Position numbers and translations under genes: made by a program
Part shown: positions 43,987 through 55,106 of the stretch, piece after piece
Position numbering within the stretch: position 1 is the first letter of the stretch
Layout of the letters: each line of letters starts with the position of its first letter
Notes under the pieces: model-generated
The model's database searches: none
What the model saw: the letters and a program-made list of their open reading frames with translations, nothing else
Told to the model about the DNA's origin: nothing
NCBI GenBank assembly: GCA_965153355.1
Contig: OZ231128.1
Span: 186,001 to 250,000 of the forward strand
DNA from: Flaccisagitta enflata
Lineage: Eukaryota > Chaetognatha > Sagittoidea > Aphragmophora
Reading direction: 5' to 3'
Length of the DNA: 64,000 bases

Positions 43987-44213
43987 GGGCCTGTTTCTAC
44001 TCGTGACAATCGCGTTTTCAACGCTCCGCGCACTCACTCCACAGCGCTCCGCTTCAATACATGCTTGCTATGCTCAATCGCTCTGTGAACGGGCTCGCTC
44101 ACTCTCTTCCCTCACTCCCTCATAGGATGGTTGATATCCATCAAAATGTGCTCTCGCTGTAAACGCGTTTAACGGACACAATCGAGTTTGTTGTCATTCC
44201 TAAAAACACGCCC
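43987..44213 (-). mobile_element. GGGCGTGTTTCTAGT-family TIR element
   Basis: GGGCCTGTTTCTACTCGTGA … CACTCCCTCATAGGATGG … CCTAAAAACACGCCC. Confidence 0.7.
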
Positions 44214-44231
44214 TGAATGAGAGCCGACATA

Positions 44232-44504
44232 GGGCGTGTTTCTAGTGAGCGCCAAAAACGCGTTTGTTCCTGTGAAACGCGATAACAGCATGAACACATA
44301 TTCAAGAATTTCAACCGTCCCACGAGAGAGTGAGCGAAGTGAGTGAGCGAGCACGTGAACGGAGCGAGCGAGCGAGCGAAGCGAGCGTAGCAAAGTGGGG
44401 CGCTGCGGAGCGAGTGAGGGGAGCAAGCGGTGCGAGCGAACGAACGTGGCAAGCGACCGAGTGGCCCTTTCAAACCGCGATCGTCTTTGACTAGAAACGC
44501 CCCC
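44232..44504 (+). mobile_element. GGGCGTGTTTCTAGT-family TIR element with 14-bp flanking direct repeat
   Basis: GGGCGTGTTTCTAGTGAGCG … GACTAGAAACGCCCCC. TGAGAGCCGACATA occurs at 44218-44231 and again at 44505-44518. The interior is GAGCGAGCGAGCGAAGCGAG-rich. Non-coding. Confidence 0.85.
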
Positions 44505-45072
44505 TGAGAGCCGACATACGACGGTTGTAGAGGGGCCTATCCTCTCATTTCGTTCTCACAAGACTCAAGAGGATCATTTCCTCCAATTCCAGCTTTTTTT
44601 CATTTCGAATTATGAAAATCGTTTTTTCAGAATCTTTTCAAATGATGTTAAGCCCGCCCTCCTTGGCTCTCTCGTTCTCACTCTCTTTTTCTTTCTTTCA
44701 CACTTTCTCTGTCTCTTTTTCAATGTTTCTGTCTGTCTGTCTCTCTGTCTGTCTACCTGTCTCTACTTTGTCTGTCTGTCTGTTTGTCTCTCTGTTTTTC
44801 GATCTGTGTGTCTATGTGTCGGTCTGTGTGTTTACTCTGTTTCTCTTTTTTTTTCTCTCTCTCTCTCTCTCCTGCTCCTTCCTTCCTTCATTCATTCATT
44901 CATTCATCGCACGCGTGCACATATACGTGCGTTCATGCGCAATTACGCGCATGCGCCAACTTTAAATCGGCGTAGATTATTTCAGAAAGCATTCGAATTA
45001 AAAGAAGTAAAGAAGGAAAATTATAAAGCTTAAAGTCTCTCCATTCTATGAAGCCTAACCATATTTGGAAGG

Positions 45073-45352
<280 letters not shown>

Positions 45353-45466
45353 GAGTGTGGCGATCATATCGCTCATAAAGAATTTTTTTTCCTTGTCGAC
45401 TTGGGAAAATATATTCGGCCGTGAATATTTTTTCAATTTTGAAAAGCAAATAAAAAGAAATGAGGA

Positions 45467-46085
45467 TAGATGTCGCCCTTGAGGGCTGAGGCAAGGAAGG
45501 GGGGAAAGAAGTCTGAGAACTCTTGAGGGCTGAGGCAAGGAAGGGGGGAAAGAAGTCTGAGAACTCTTGAGGGCTGAGGCAAGGAAGGGGGGAAAGAAGT
45601 CTGAGAACTCTTGAGGGCTGAGGCAAGGAAGGGGGGAAAGAAGTCTGAGAACTCTTGAGGGCTGAGGCAAGGAAGGGGGGAAAGAAGTCTGAGAACTCTT
45701 GAGGGCTGAGGCAAGGAAGGGGGGAAAGAAGTCTGAGAACTCTTGAGGGCTGAGGCAAGGAAGGGGGGAAAGAAGTCTGAGAACTCCTGAGGGCTGAGGC
45801 AAGGAAGGGGGGAAAGAAGTCTGAGAACTCTTGAGGGCTGAGGCAAGGAAGGGGGGAAAGAAGTCTGAGAACTCTTGAGGGCTGAGACAAGGAAGGGGGG
45901 AAAGAAGTCTGAGAACTCTTGATGGCTGAGGCAAGGAATGGGGGGAAAGAAGTCTGAGAACTCTTGAGGGCTGAGGCAAGGAAGGGGGGGGAAAGAAGTC
46001 TGAGAACTCTTGAGGGCTGAGGCAAGGAAGGGGGGAAAGAAGTCTGAGAACTCTTGAGGGCTAAGGCTCTGTGGCAAGGAAAAGG
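45467..46085. repeat. 44-bp minisatellite GAGGGCTGAGGCAAGGAAGG
   Basis: About 13 nearly identical 44-bp units (GAGGGC at 45481, 45525, …). Changes are limited to single bases and G-run length. Three minus-strand frames are kept open by the 44-bp period; these are not genes. Confidence 0.95.
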
Positions 46086-46124
46086 GGAAGACGATCTAAG
46101 AACTCTTTTGAGCTGAGGCTCTGT

Positions 46125-46410
46125 GGCCAGCCATCAATCCATGATGAGACCGCCGCAAGAGCTCAAATGTTCATGCTGCCTTAAACAGTCCAAAAATTTT
46201 TTGAGTGGCAATAAATCTTCATTTTTATGTGGAAGGAAGAACAGAAAAAACTTTGGAATTGATTTTCCCATTGACTTTTGCCTATGGCTTTTCTATATCT
46301 CTGCAGAGTAACCAGGTTGATTGTTTTGGTTCTCTTAAAAATGATTTAGACATCAAAATTTCTATGGGAAAAAGAGCGCTTAAGCCGCACTAGTTACATT
46401 CGTCTCTAAT
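46125..46410. other. Unique spacer between related arrays
   Basis: No repeat or gene recognised; separates the tight 44-bp array from its diverged relatives. Confidence 0.4.
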
Positions 46411-46850
46411 GGAAGGTGGGAAAGAAGTCTGAGAAGTTTTGAGGCTCTGCAGCAAGAAAGGGCGGAGAGAAGTCTAAAAAATCTTAGGGCTGAGGCTCTG
46501 CAGCAAGGAAGGGGGAAAGAAGTCCAAGAACTCTTGAGGGCTGCTTCTTTGCCGCTAGAAAGAGGGCCACGAAGTCTGAGGACTTTTGAGGGTTGAGGCT
46601 CAGCAGCAAGAAAGGGCCGAAAAAAGTCTGAAGACTTTTGAGGGCCGAGGCTCTGTGGCAACAAAGGGGGGAAAGAATCTAAGAACTCTTGAGGGCTGAG
46701 GCTTTGTGGCAAGAAAGTGGGCGAAGAAGTCTGAGGACTTTTGAGGGCCGAGGATCTGTGGCAAGAAAGAGGGGAAAGAAGTCTAAGAACTCTGGAGGGC
46801 TGAGGCTTTGCGGCAACGAAGGGGGGGGGGGGAAGAAGTCTAAGAACATG
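46411..46850. repeat. Diverged relatives of the 44-bp array
   Basis: Units of about 55-66 bp with GAGGGCTGAGGCTCTG(C/T)(A/G)GCAAG and GGGAAAGAAGTCTAAGAACT, clearly related to 45467-46085 but degenerate and longer. Confidence 0.8.
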
Positions 46851-46948
46851 TGAGCGCGGTGAGTTAGAAAGCAACAGAGACAGCAACCAGGCCAGATAGA
46901 CAGCATTCCAGTAGCGGTCCGTTGATGCAAAAACCAATCGAAATTCAA

Positions 46949-47195
46949 CAAGGCCAACACCTATAAGTCGCGTGCGAAACATAAATAACTTAAGATGACT
47001 TAAATTGACCTTAATTGACTCAAGATGACTTTAAATGACTTAAAATGACTTAATTAGACTTAAAATGACCTAAATGACTGAATTTACCTGATTGAATTAA
47101 GTGACTTAATATTTCTTAAAATGACTTAATATGAGTTAGAATGACTTAAAGTGACTTAGAATGACTTGCAATTACTTAAAAATGGCATTTAAGAA
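46949..47195 (-). mobile_element. R2 element, minisatellite subtype, left end missing
   Basis: AACAAGGCCAACACCTATAA, GTCGCGTGCGAAAC, AATGACTTAAAATGACTTA units. The array and hairpin are absent. Confidence 0.7.
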
Positions 47196-47254
47196 GGAGC
47201 TGTGAGTCCAAAAAGCTTAAAAACCCCCAAAATGTAATAGCCGCAAAAGCGTTA

Positions 47255-47736
47255 GATGGTCAGCAGTACCCGTGCCCTGCCTAAGTTGGTTGTGGTTAAA
47301 GGTTGTTGAGGAGAGGTAGTATCTAACACGACTCTGGCTTCACGTGGCTGAATTTCTCCTTCCACTCCTCCGTCCCTTCCTCTTCAAATACGCAGGCCCA
47401 ACCCAGGTCTGAGCACCCAAACCCAGTTCTGAGGCTCCAAATCCCCGCGTCCAACCCAAATTCCTGAGAAGGGATCTGGGCCTCCAGCCTGGGATCTGGG
47501 CCTCTTGGCTGAGATTTTCTACGTTGGAGGCTGAGATTTGGGCCCTGACTGAAATATGGGCCTCCAGGCTAGGATTTAGGCCTTGAGGCTAGGATTTAGC
47601 CTTGAAGCCGGACTACTCAAGACTGAGACTGAGCCTGAGACTGGAATTTAGGCTGTGATTTGAGGGGGGGAACGAGATGAGTGAAGGAGAAAATCCCATA
47701 CGTGTGAAAGCATAGGTCATCGACCCCTTGGGCCCC
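47255..47736 (+). mobile_element. R1-related element with CTCCAGGCTGGGATTTGG minisatellite
   Basis: Subterminal AGATGGTCAGCAGTACCCGT and GCCCTGCC, then CCTCCAGCCTGGGATCTGGG-type units of 19-24 bp, ending ACGTGTGAAAGCATAGGTCA and TCGACCCCTTGGGCCCC, as at 5380-5420. Confidence 0.65.
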
Positions 47737-47754
47737 ATGTCTGTGGAGCAATAG

Positions 47755-47915
47755 ACTGACAGACAGACTGACAGACCAACGGACCAACAAAGCGGGTTGT
47801 AGAGTTGCGTAGCACGCGACTAAGAATGCTACAAACAGACGGACCGTTGGATCGATGGACCAACGGACCAACCGACACGGCAACATTTATGGTTGCGTGT
47901 CCGCGACTTTAAAAA
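47755..47915 (-). mobile_element. Two partial R2 elements in tandem
   Basis: ACAAAGCGGGTTGTAGAGTT, GCGTAGCACGCGACTAAGAA at 47788-47828, then a second array and CATTTATGGTTGCGTGTCCG, CGACTTTAAAAA to 47915. Confidence 0.65.
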
Positions 47916-47940
47916 GTTTTGTAAAGATTGACACCATGAG

Positions 47941-48466
47941 TGGAGCGAAAACAAGTCATCCAAGGATCGCACATGGTCAGCGATGCCCGATGCCCTGCTT
48001 GGATTAGCTGAAGAAGTGGAGTGAGAGCAGGGCAGCGGCCCCAAAGGGCCGATGTCCTGTAGGACACAGGGGTGAATTTCCATACATCCTGAGAGGGCAT
48101 ATATGAGGCCTTGGTAGCAATTTTCCATGATATTCAATGGGAATTTTTGCATTTTTTTTCAATATCTTGTCAATTCGCCATATTAATCAATGGGAATTTT
48201 ACATTTTTCTTAGTTTTTCATCAGTTTTACATGTTATTCAATGGGAAACATGCATTTTTTTGCTTTTTTTGTGAATTTTCCACGATATTCACGGGAAGTT
48301 CGCATTTTGTCATTTTTCCATGTTATCGATGAATTTGGAGGTCGAGAAGCCTGGGACCCACGGACGGATGGACGGATGATTTACCTAATGACTTTATTTC
48401 AAGGAAATTCACCCTAGAAACCCCTGTGTTCTACAGATCATTGGCCCTTTGGGAATGCTGCCCAAA
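47941..48466 (-). mobile_element. R1 element with CCATGTTATTCAATGGGAA interior
   Basis: The subterminal block (CAAGTCATCCAAGGATCGCA, TGGTCAGCGATGCCCGATGC, CCTGCT) lies on the left, followed by the end GGGCAGCGGCCCCAAAGGGC. About four ~60-bp AT-rich units follow, then a decayed right end (CCTGTGTTCTACAGATCATT…). Reverse orientation to 61479. Confidence 0.8.
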
Positions 48467-48539
48467 AAGTGAGGAAAAAAGTACGAGAACTGACATCATG
48501 ATGAATGGAATACAGAAATAAAGAAGGAAGAAAATGTTT

Positions 48540-48716
48540 CGCCGGATACACGGCTACCCTCTGTGTCGCGTGTGGGTAAGAAATATAATTGAGGCTTACC
48601 CATCATTTGGGTGGTTGTGAGAAGGAAAACCCCAAAACCCCAAAAAGGGACCGACGGACGGACGGACGGACGGACCGACAAAGCGGGTTGTAGAGTCGCG
48701 TAGCACGCGACTAAAA
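48540..48716 (-). mobile_element. R2 element
   Basis: GCCGGATACACGGCTACCCT, GACGGACGGACGGACGG, ACAAAGCGGGTTGTAGAGTC, GCGTAGCACGCGACTAAAAA. Confidence 0.85.
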
Positions 48717-49035
48717 ATAGGAGGAGAAGGGAAAGGATATACCGGATAAAGGTTCGAGAAAATGTGGAAATGTCGCGATGAGGGAAACATGTAAAAACAA
48801 ATCGGATAGGCAAATAGTGGGTGATTGCAAGACTTAAACAATGACATAAGCGTGAGCAACAAAAGAAAAAAGAAACATCACATGGCTTCTTTCGATCTTG
48901 TTGACCAGCTTGGATTTGCTAAAACTACTGAAAGTGAGTGACAATATGAAGAATACTAGAAAGTTTTTCAAATCTAGATCAGGCAGGAAGTTGTTGCTGA
49001 ATTCGTCTAGAAATGGTGACAGTCATGAGCATAGA
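48717..49035. other. No gene seen
   Basis: Unique sequence. Confidence 0.35.
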
Positions 49036-49213
49036 AACAAGGCCGGATACACGGCCAATGCCAGTCGCGGACGGGTGGGCAGGGGCGGAAATGCGGGATT
49101 TCACACTTTCCAACTCGATCACCACGGACCGACCGACCAATCGACCGACCGACCAACGGACGGACGGACGGACGGAAAATGCCTCTTATAGAGTCCCTAG
49201 TCCGCGACTAAAA
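49036..49213 (-). mobile_element. R2 element
   Basis: AACAAGGCCGGATACACGGC, AGTCGCGGACGGGTGGGCAG, a GGACGGACGG array, CTCTTATAGAGTCC, TAGTCCGCGACTAAAAA. Confidence 0.85.
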
Positions 49214-49341
49214 ACTGAAACTAATTGATCAGAGATATAGCATGCAGTTTCTTGCCCTGTAGTCTGTACCATATATGAAACATAACATAAACCAAATATA
49301 AAACATAAAATGTGGGAAATCATTGTGCACCCCGCATGACA

Positions 49342-49345
<4 letters not shown>

Positions 49346-49438
<93 letters not shown>

Positions 49439-49441
49439 TAT
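49346..49441. repeat. (AG)n-(AT)n compound microsatellite
   Basis: AG to 49398, AT to about 49441. A GGCGCTCACTAGAAACACGC end fragment of the TIR family is at 49528-49553. Confidence 0.95.
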
Positions 49442-49659
49442 ACTGCAAATTGATGTCAAAGAGATACTGAGGTTGAGGAAACGACTGTAAGCGTGATGAG
49501 GGACAATGGACCATACCACACTGATTTTGGCGCTCACTAGAAACACGCTCTAAGAAATGAAGGGCGACCAGCGTGAGGAAGAGGCCTAGGGGGGGGGGGG
49601 AAATAGAAAGTAATTCATTTGTGACTTATTGTGGAATAATGTGAAAAAAAATGAAAAGA

Positions 49660-49671
49660 AAGAAAGGATGA

Positions 49672-49715
<44 letters not shown>

Positions 49716-49755
49716 AAAGAAAAAGAAAGAAAGAGAAGAAAGAAAGAAAGAGAAA

Positions 49756-49799
<44 letters not shown>

Positions 49800-49897
49800 A
49801 AAAGAAAAAGAAAGGAATGAAAGAAAGAAATACAAATGTTGTTATTGTTGTTGTTATTGTTAAAGAAAGAAAGAACGAAAGAAAGATAAAAAAAAAA

Positions 49898-49953
<56 letters not shown>

Positions 49954-49959
49954 AAATGA

Positions 49960-50047
<88 letters not shown>

Positions 50048-50050
50048 AAT

Positions 50051-50082
<32 letters not shown>

Positions 50083-50160
50083 GAAAGAAAGAAAGAAAGA
50101 AAGAGAAAGCAAAAAGAAACAAAATAAGAAGAAAAGAAAGAGAAAGAAAGAAAGAAAGAA
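49660..50160. repeat. (AAAG)n microsatellite block 1
   Basis: Interrupted at 49832-49862 by a short GTT-rich patch. Confidence 0.97.
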
Positions 50161-50214
50161 ATATATTATATTGTTATAAATGATTATTATTGTTGCTGTT
50201 GTTGTTGTTGTTAG

Positions 50215-50411
50215 CTGGAAAGAAAGAAAGAAAGAAAGAAATGGGAAAGAATGAAAGAAAAAAAATAATACAGTTGTTATAGCAAAGAAAGAAATATGTT
50301 AAAATAGTTATGTTGTTGTTGTTGAAGAAAGGAAGAATGAAAAAGAATGAAAGAAAAAAAAGAAAGAAAGAAAGAAAGAAAGAAAGAATGAAAAGAAGAG
50401 AGAAAGAAAAA

Positions 50412-50471
<60 letters not shown>

Positions 50472-50525
50472 AAAGAAAGAAAAATGAAAGAAAGAAAGAA
50501 AGAAAGAAAGAGCAAGAAAGAAAAG
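50215..50525. repeat. (AAAG)n microsatellite block 2
   Basis: Separated from its neighbours by GTT-rich patches (50180-50214, 50318-50325). Confidence 0.95.
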
Positions 50526-50676
50526 AATCGTTAAGATATTGTTGTTGGTTATTGTTGCGTTATATACACAAGAAAGAATGATAGCAATATACACAGATAT
50601 AATATAAATATAATATTATTATGTTGCTGTTGTTATGTTATAAATATGTTGTTGTTATATGTTGTTGTTAACAAGA

Positions 50677-50870
<194 letters not shown>

Positions 50871-52279
50871 AACGACAGAGTAATGTCATCAATTTTGGTA
50901 AGAAGGTGGGCGGAAGACAAGAGACAAGATGAGAAATGTGGTAATTAAAAAGAGAAAACCAAGGAGGAAAAAATGGAGGAAAGAGGATAAAAGCTGAGTG
51001 AAAGTCTGAAAGGAAAGACACAAGCCTAATAGGACAACAGTCGCGTGCTATAACATAACACAAAATTCAATACTTGCCATAAAAAGATCACACTTTTCAC
51101 GATTTTTTTCCAGTCGGCAATAGCCGCCTTTATTGTCATGATAACATACAGCGGGACCTCGGCATTACGGTCTTGATGGGACTGGATGTTTTTGACCATT
51201 AATGAGGGGTACCGTTAGCATAGAATTTGATAATCTTTGTTTTTTCATTTAAACATAAAACAGGTATTGTATGTTTTACAAAATAAAAACTAAGAAAAAT
51301 TCAATATGCAATTTTTCATACTAATTTGTAGATGTTTTCTCTAAAAACAATTTTTCAGAGTATATTATTTGTGATCTATCACTTATTAATACTTCATTTT
51401 GAAATCAAATGAAATATTTCTCCTTTTTTTTTTGAAGGGGAATTCACTAAAGCGCCCCAAAAATTTGTTACTGTTAATGCAGAGGCTGTTAACAAGAGGT
51501 ATTCAGGTGTCAGGTGTCAAGACAGACGCCTGGAACACTGTTTTCAATACTATGGATTGACAATTAGTTTTGCATAGGGGCGGGGGGGCCCAGCCCTTCT
51601 TGGGCTTTTGGTCATTGACCTCTCTCTCTTTTTTCTTGTCCTCTCTCTCCAATCCCCAATTGTCTCATTTCCCCTTTAAAAACCCTTACTCTCTCTCTCT
51701 CTTTCTTTCTGCCTCTGATGATGATTCCCAAAGTGGATTTCGAAAATTAAGGCAAAAGTTGTTTTTTTGCGTACTTGCACTGTACCTCCATAATGCGAAT
51801 AAACACTGTTTTAATTATTCTAACATTGCATAACTTGAACAATTTTGGGACTCATATATCTTGGCCTCTAAATGCGGGGTACCATTATAGGCGTTGTAAT
51901 GGAGGCGACGTTCCACTTTTTTTTAGAATTACATAGCTTTTTTTAAGTAGAATATTTATTAAGTGTTACGATTCAATCTTAATTCAATTCAAAAATGGGG
52001 TATTTCAGCCAAAATGTCGAAATTTCAATCTCAAAATGTTGCTGATTTTCCCCGCTTTAAAATTGATTGAAACAGATCATCTTTAAAAGACTTTTACAGG
52101 ACTCTGAGTGAAAAAGAATGATCAACATTGACTGACAATCATGCACATGAGTATTTCTTAGTAATTGGATTGAATATTGGACAGTTTGTAGCTCCCAAAA
52201 TGCGGGATAAGACACAAAACACGTTCATAGGACATCTTTATGTCAATATTTAAGCCTGTGGTAACCTGAAGTTAGGTAA
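50871..52279. other. No gene seen; possible pogo/Tigger-like MITE end
   Basis: TACAGCGGGACCTCGGCATT at 51147 and CTAAATGCGGGGTACCATTA at about 51868 look like facing ends of an old pogo-type MITE (GGGGTACCGTTA / GGGGTACCATTA). The outer right end is not clear. The rest is AT-rich. Confidence 0.35.
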
Positions 52280-52281
52280 TA

Positions 52282-53213
52282 GGGTGAAGTGGGGTAAAAT
52301 GGGTCACTTTTTCGATTAATTTTTTAATATTTCCTAATTCTTTATAAAAATGAAGAATTTTATGATTGATTATGGACAATGTGTATTTTCTCTACTACCA
52401 CAAAAAAGAAAATTGCCTCAAAAAAATAAGTGAGGGGGGCAACCCTCCTTTTTTAAAAACGAGTTGGTGACCCATTTTACCCCATCTAGGTGGGGTAAAA
52501 TGGGTCACCTACCTTTTTATGAATAATATCAACCATTACTTGATTCCCAGTGAGGAGTTAAAACGCATTAGTGAAAAACGAGTGACCTAACATATAAATC
52601 ACACTAAAAAACGTATTTTAAAGCATGGAATATTTGATTACGTGATAAGTTTTTTTGAAAATAATGATTTAGCATCAAAACACTACTTTTATATTTTAAG
52701 ATCTTTAAAAAACAATGGAACAAGATGTTCAGGGCAGGGATGAGCTGTATCTCACTTACTCTGACCCATGGGATTGGATAACAAGCATATTTCAGCGTTT
52801 TGATGAAAATTCCATGATTTTAGCATGGTGACCCACTTTACCCCACATTACTAAAAATTAATTTTTTAGCTAATTGTAAGTAAAAACTGAAAACTATTAC
52901 TGCCTACGTTTAACCATCCACCCATAGTGCTTAGGTAGTGGGTAGCTGATTTCTTCCTCTATTTGGTCTCCATGGAAACAAGAAGTTGGTTTTATGCCTA
53001 GCGACGAACAATTTTTATCAATTTACCATTCAATTTCACAATGCATCCAAATTTTACCAACAAGGGGCAATTACCTGTCTTGGAGGAGGATATGACATCC
53101 TATTCCCCAGACAAGAACCAAAAATTGCTTCATTTCAACAAATTATGGCGAAATTTAAAAAAAAGTTAAGTGACCCATTTTACCCCGCTGACCCATTTTA
53201 CCCCACTCTACCC
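52282..53213. mobile_element. 0.93-kb TA-flanked TIR element with six TGGGGTAAAATGGGTCA motifs
   Basis: Ends GGGTGAAGTGGGGTAAAATG and reverse GGGTAGAGTGGGGTAAAATG between TA dinucleotides (52280-52281, 53214-53215). The same motif occurs internally in reverse at about 52469, forward at about 52491, and reverse at about 52829, 53170 and 53190. This suggests nested or fused copies. A 106-codon frame at 52986 has no recognised domain. Confidence 0.8.
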
Positions 53214-53342
53214 TATACTTTATCCATTCAATTGTGGAGGTATTCTTTTGCTTTTAATGACATTAATAAGACTCAATCCTCACTTAGTAGATCATTTTCC
53301 GCCTAAATGTGGCGCATGTGTTAAGTTAATAAGTACCAATCA

Positions 53343-53561
53343 TTAGTCGCGTGCAACGCGGCTCTACACCCCGCTTTGTCGGTCCGTCCGTCGGTCCGTC
53401 AGTCCGTCGGTCTGTCCATCCGTCCATCCGTCCGTCCGTCACACTTTACTTTTATGGGGGTTTTGTGGTCTTTGGCCTCACAGCTCCTGCCCAAATGATC
53501 AAGTGACCTCAAATATGGCCCCTGCCCACCCGCAAGCGACTGGGGTAGCCGTGTATCCGGC
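53343..53561 (+). mobile_element. R2 element, full copy
   Basis: AGTCGCGTGCAACGCGGCTC, CACCCCGCTTTGTCGG, CGTC array, CAGCTCCTGCCCAAATGATC, GGGTAGCCGTGTATCCGGC; the final CTTGTT is missing. Confidence 0.85.
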
Positions 53562-54050
53562 AGATATCTGTAAATTTATAAGTAATATAACGCAATACTG
53601 AACCAATATTTTTCATCCATTATAGGCAAATTTCCGTCACGCTTGAGACTGTTAATTCGGGTTAAAACTGTAACTACAGAATCAAATGATATATAATATA
53701 ACATAAAGTAGAGCAACCAAAACAGACCCGTAGTTGCTATCAGAACATAAACATTAAAGGTATTATGTACTATCTAGCTCATAAATATATCGACAAAATG
53801 GGAATTAGTTGGTTTATTGGTATAGAATTGATAAAAAAAATCTTTAGAATCCATCAAATACTTAGTATTGCATATTTGGGTTTCAAAAATTACCTGAGTA
53901 TGGATTTTCTAAGCATTTTAACATAAATGTATGAGTTTTAAAACCATTCTCTAGCAAATGGTGGGTCCTTCCTTTTGCTACAATTGCAATCCAAATGACC
54001 CAGTGGGGTTGAATTTGACCACAAAAATGTAGAAATTGTTTGGCCTTGTA

Positions 54051-54659
54051 CTATCTTCGCCAAAAGAAACGCAGCAGTTAGTAAATAACCTTGATTTGAA
54101 GCTCAAATACTATAAACAAATGACAAATTTTTATTCTGATGACGAGTATGGGTTATCCCAGCCTCAGTGATGGTTCCATTTGCCGATGCATGGCTCGGAA
54201 AGCTGCTGCAGGTTATAGGGCATGATTACTCTCCAAGCCATTCAAGCGATTTTTTTCAGGTTTATTCTTTTGACAATCAACCTTGTTTTGCTTGTTACTT
54301 TTAAACGAATGATGCTAGAAATGCCCGTTTATATCAATCGATTGGTCCCATTAAAAAATCTCATCAAAACCTTTCCAACTGTCACCAATTTTTTGTAAAT
54401 CCGTTGATAAATTAGTGAGTTACAACCTGTAAAACATGAGCTAGATCAAAGGGCTGATATTTGTTTCCATTTTACTGAAATGAAACTTTTTCTTTCATCT
54501 ACTCTCATTTGTAAACTATTAGACTTAGTGAGACGCGGATTGCAGGGTTGGACAGATCTTTTGCTCTAGTTTTTTCTGTAATGAATTTCAATTAGATTGG
54601 ACAATGTAAAGGCGCACGATTTAGAGAAACAACTGCTGCGTTTCTTTCGGCGAAGATAG
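54051..54659. mobile_element. 609-bp TA-flanked MITE (CTATCTTCGCCAAAAGAAAC)
   Basis: A 29-bp TIR with one mismatch, with TA at 54049-54050 and 54660-54661. Non-coding interior. Confidence 0.9.
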
Positions 54660-54847
54660 TATAGAGGACCAAAAGTCAGGTAAAAAAACCTCCAATCTAC
54701 TCTTTGTTACTCAATTCAGAAACTAAAAAGAAACTAGTGGCATTCGCCATATTGTGTTCCACAAAAACTTGATTTGGAGTGAAAAAGAAAGGCAAAAATT
54801 TATAAAACAAATCTAATAATAATAACCAGACTAATCTGTGCTGTAGA

Positions 54848-55030
54848 TAATGGCCGCCTGTGGGCGGCCTAACTACCATCCATGGGCAACCTCACTGCCG
54901 CCTATGGGCGGCCTCACTGCCGCCTGTGGGCGGTCCCACTGCCGCCTGCGGGCGGCCCCATTGCCACCTGTGGGTGGTCCCACTGCCACCTGTGGGTGGT
55001 CCCACTGCCGCCTTTGGGCGGTCCCACTGC

Positions 55031-55036
<6 letters not shown>
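54848..55036. repeat. GC-rich 21-bp minisatellite (CCACTGCCGCCTGTGGGCGG)
   Basis: About nine units; each unit contains a small hairpin (GCCGCC…GGGCGGC). Confidence 0.9.
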
Positions 55037-55068
<32 letters not shown>

Positions 55069-55105
55069 TGTATGTGTGTGTGTGTGTGTGTGTGTGCGTG
55101 TATGT
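55037..55105. repeat. (GT)n microsatellite
   Basis: Links the 21-bp array to the 29-bp satellite. Confidence 0.9.
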
Positions 55106-55106
55106 G

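Noticed and set aside
52986-53306. 106-codon frame overlapping the TGGGGTAAAATGGG element
   Set aside because: Its C-terminal part reads the element's terminal repeats, so it is probably chance.
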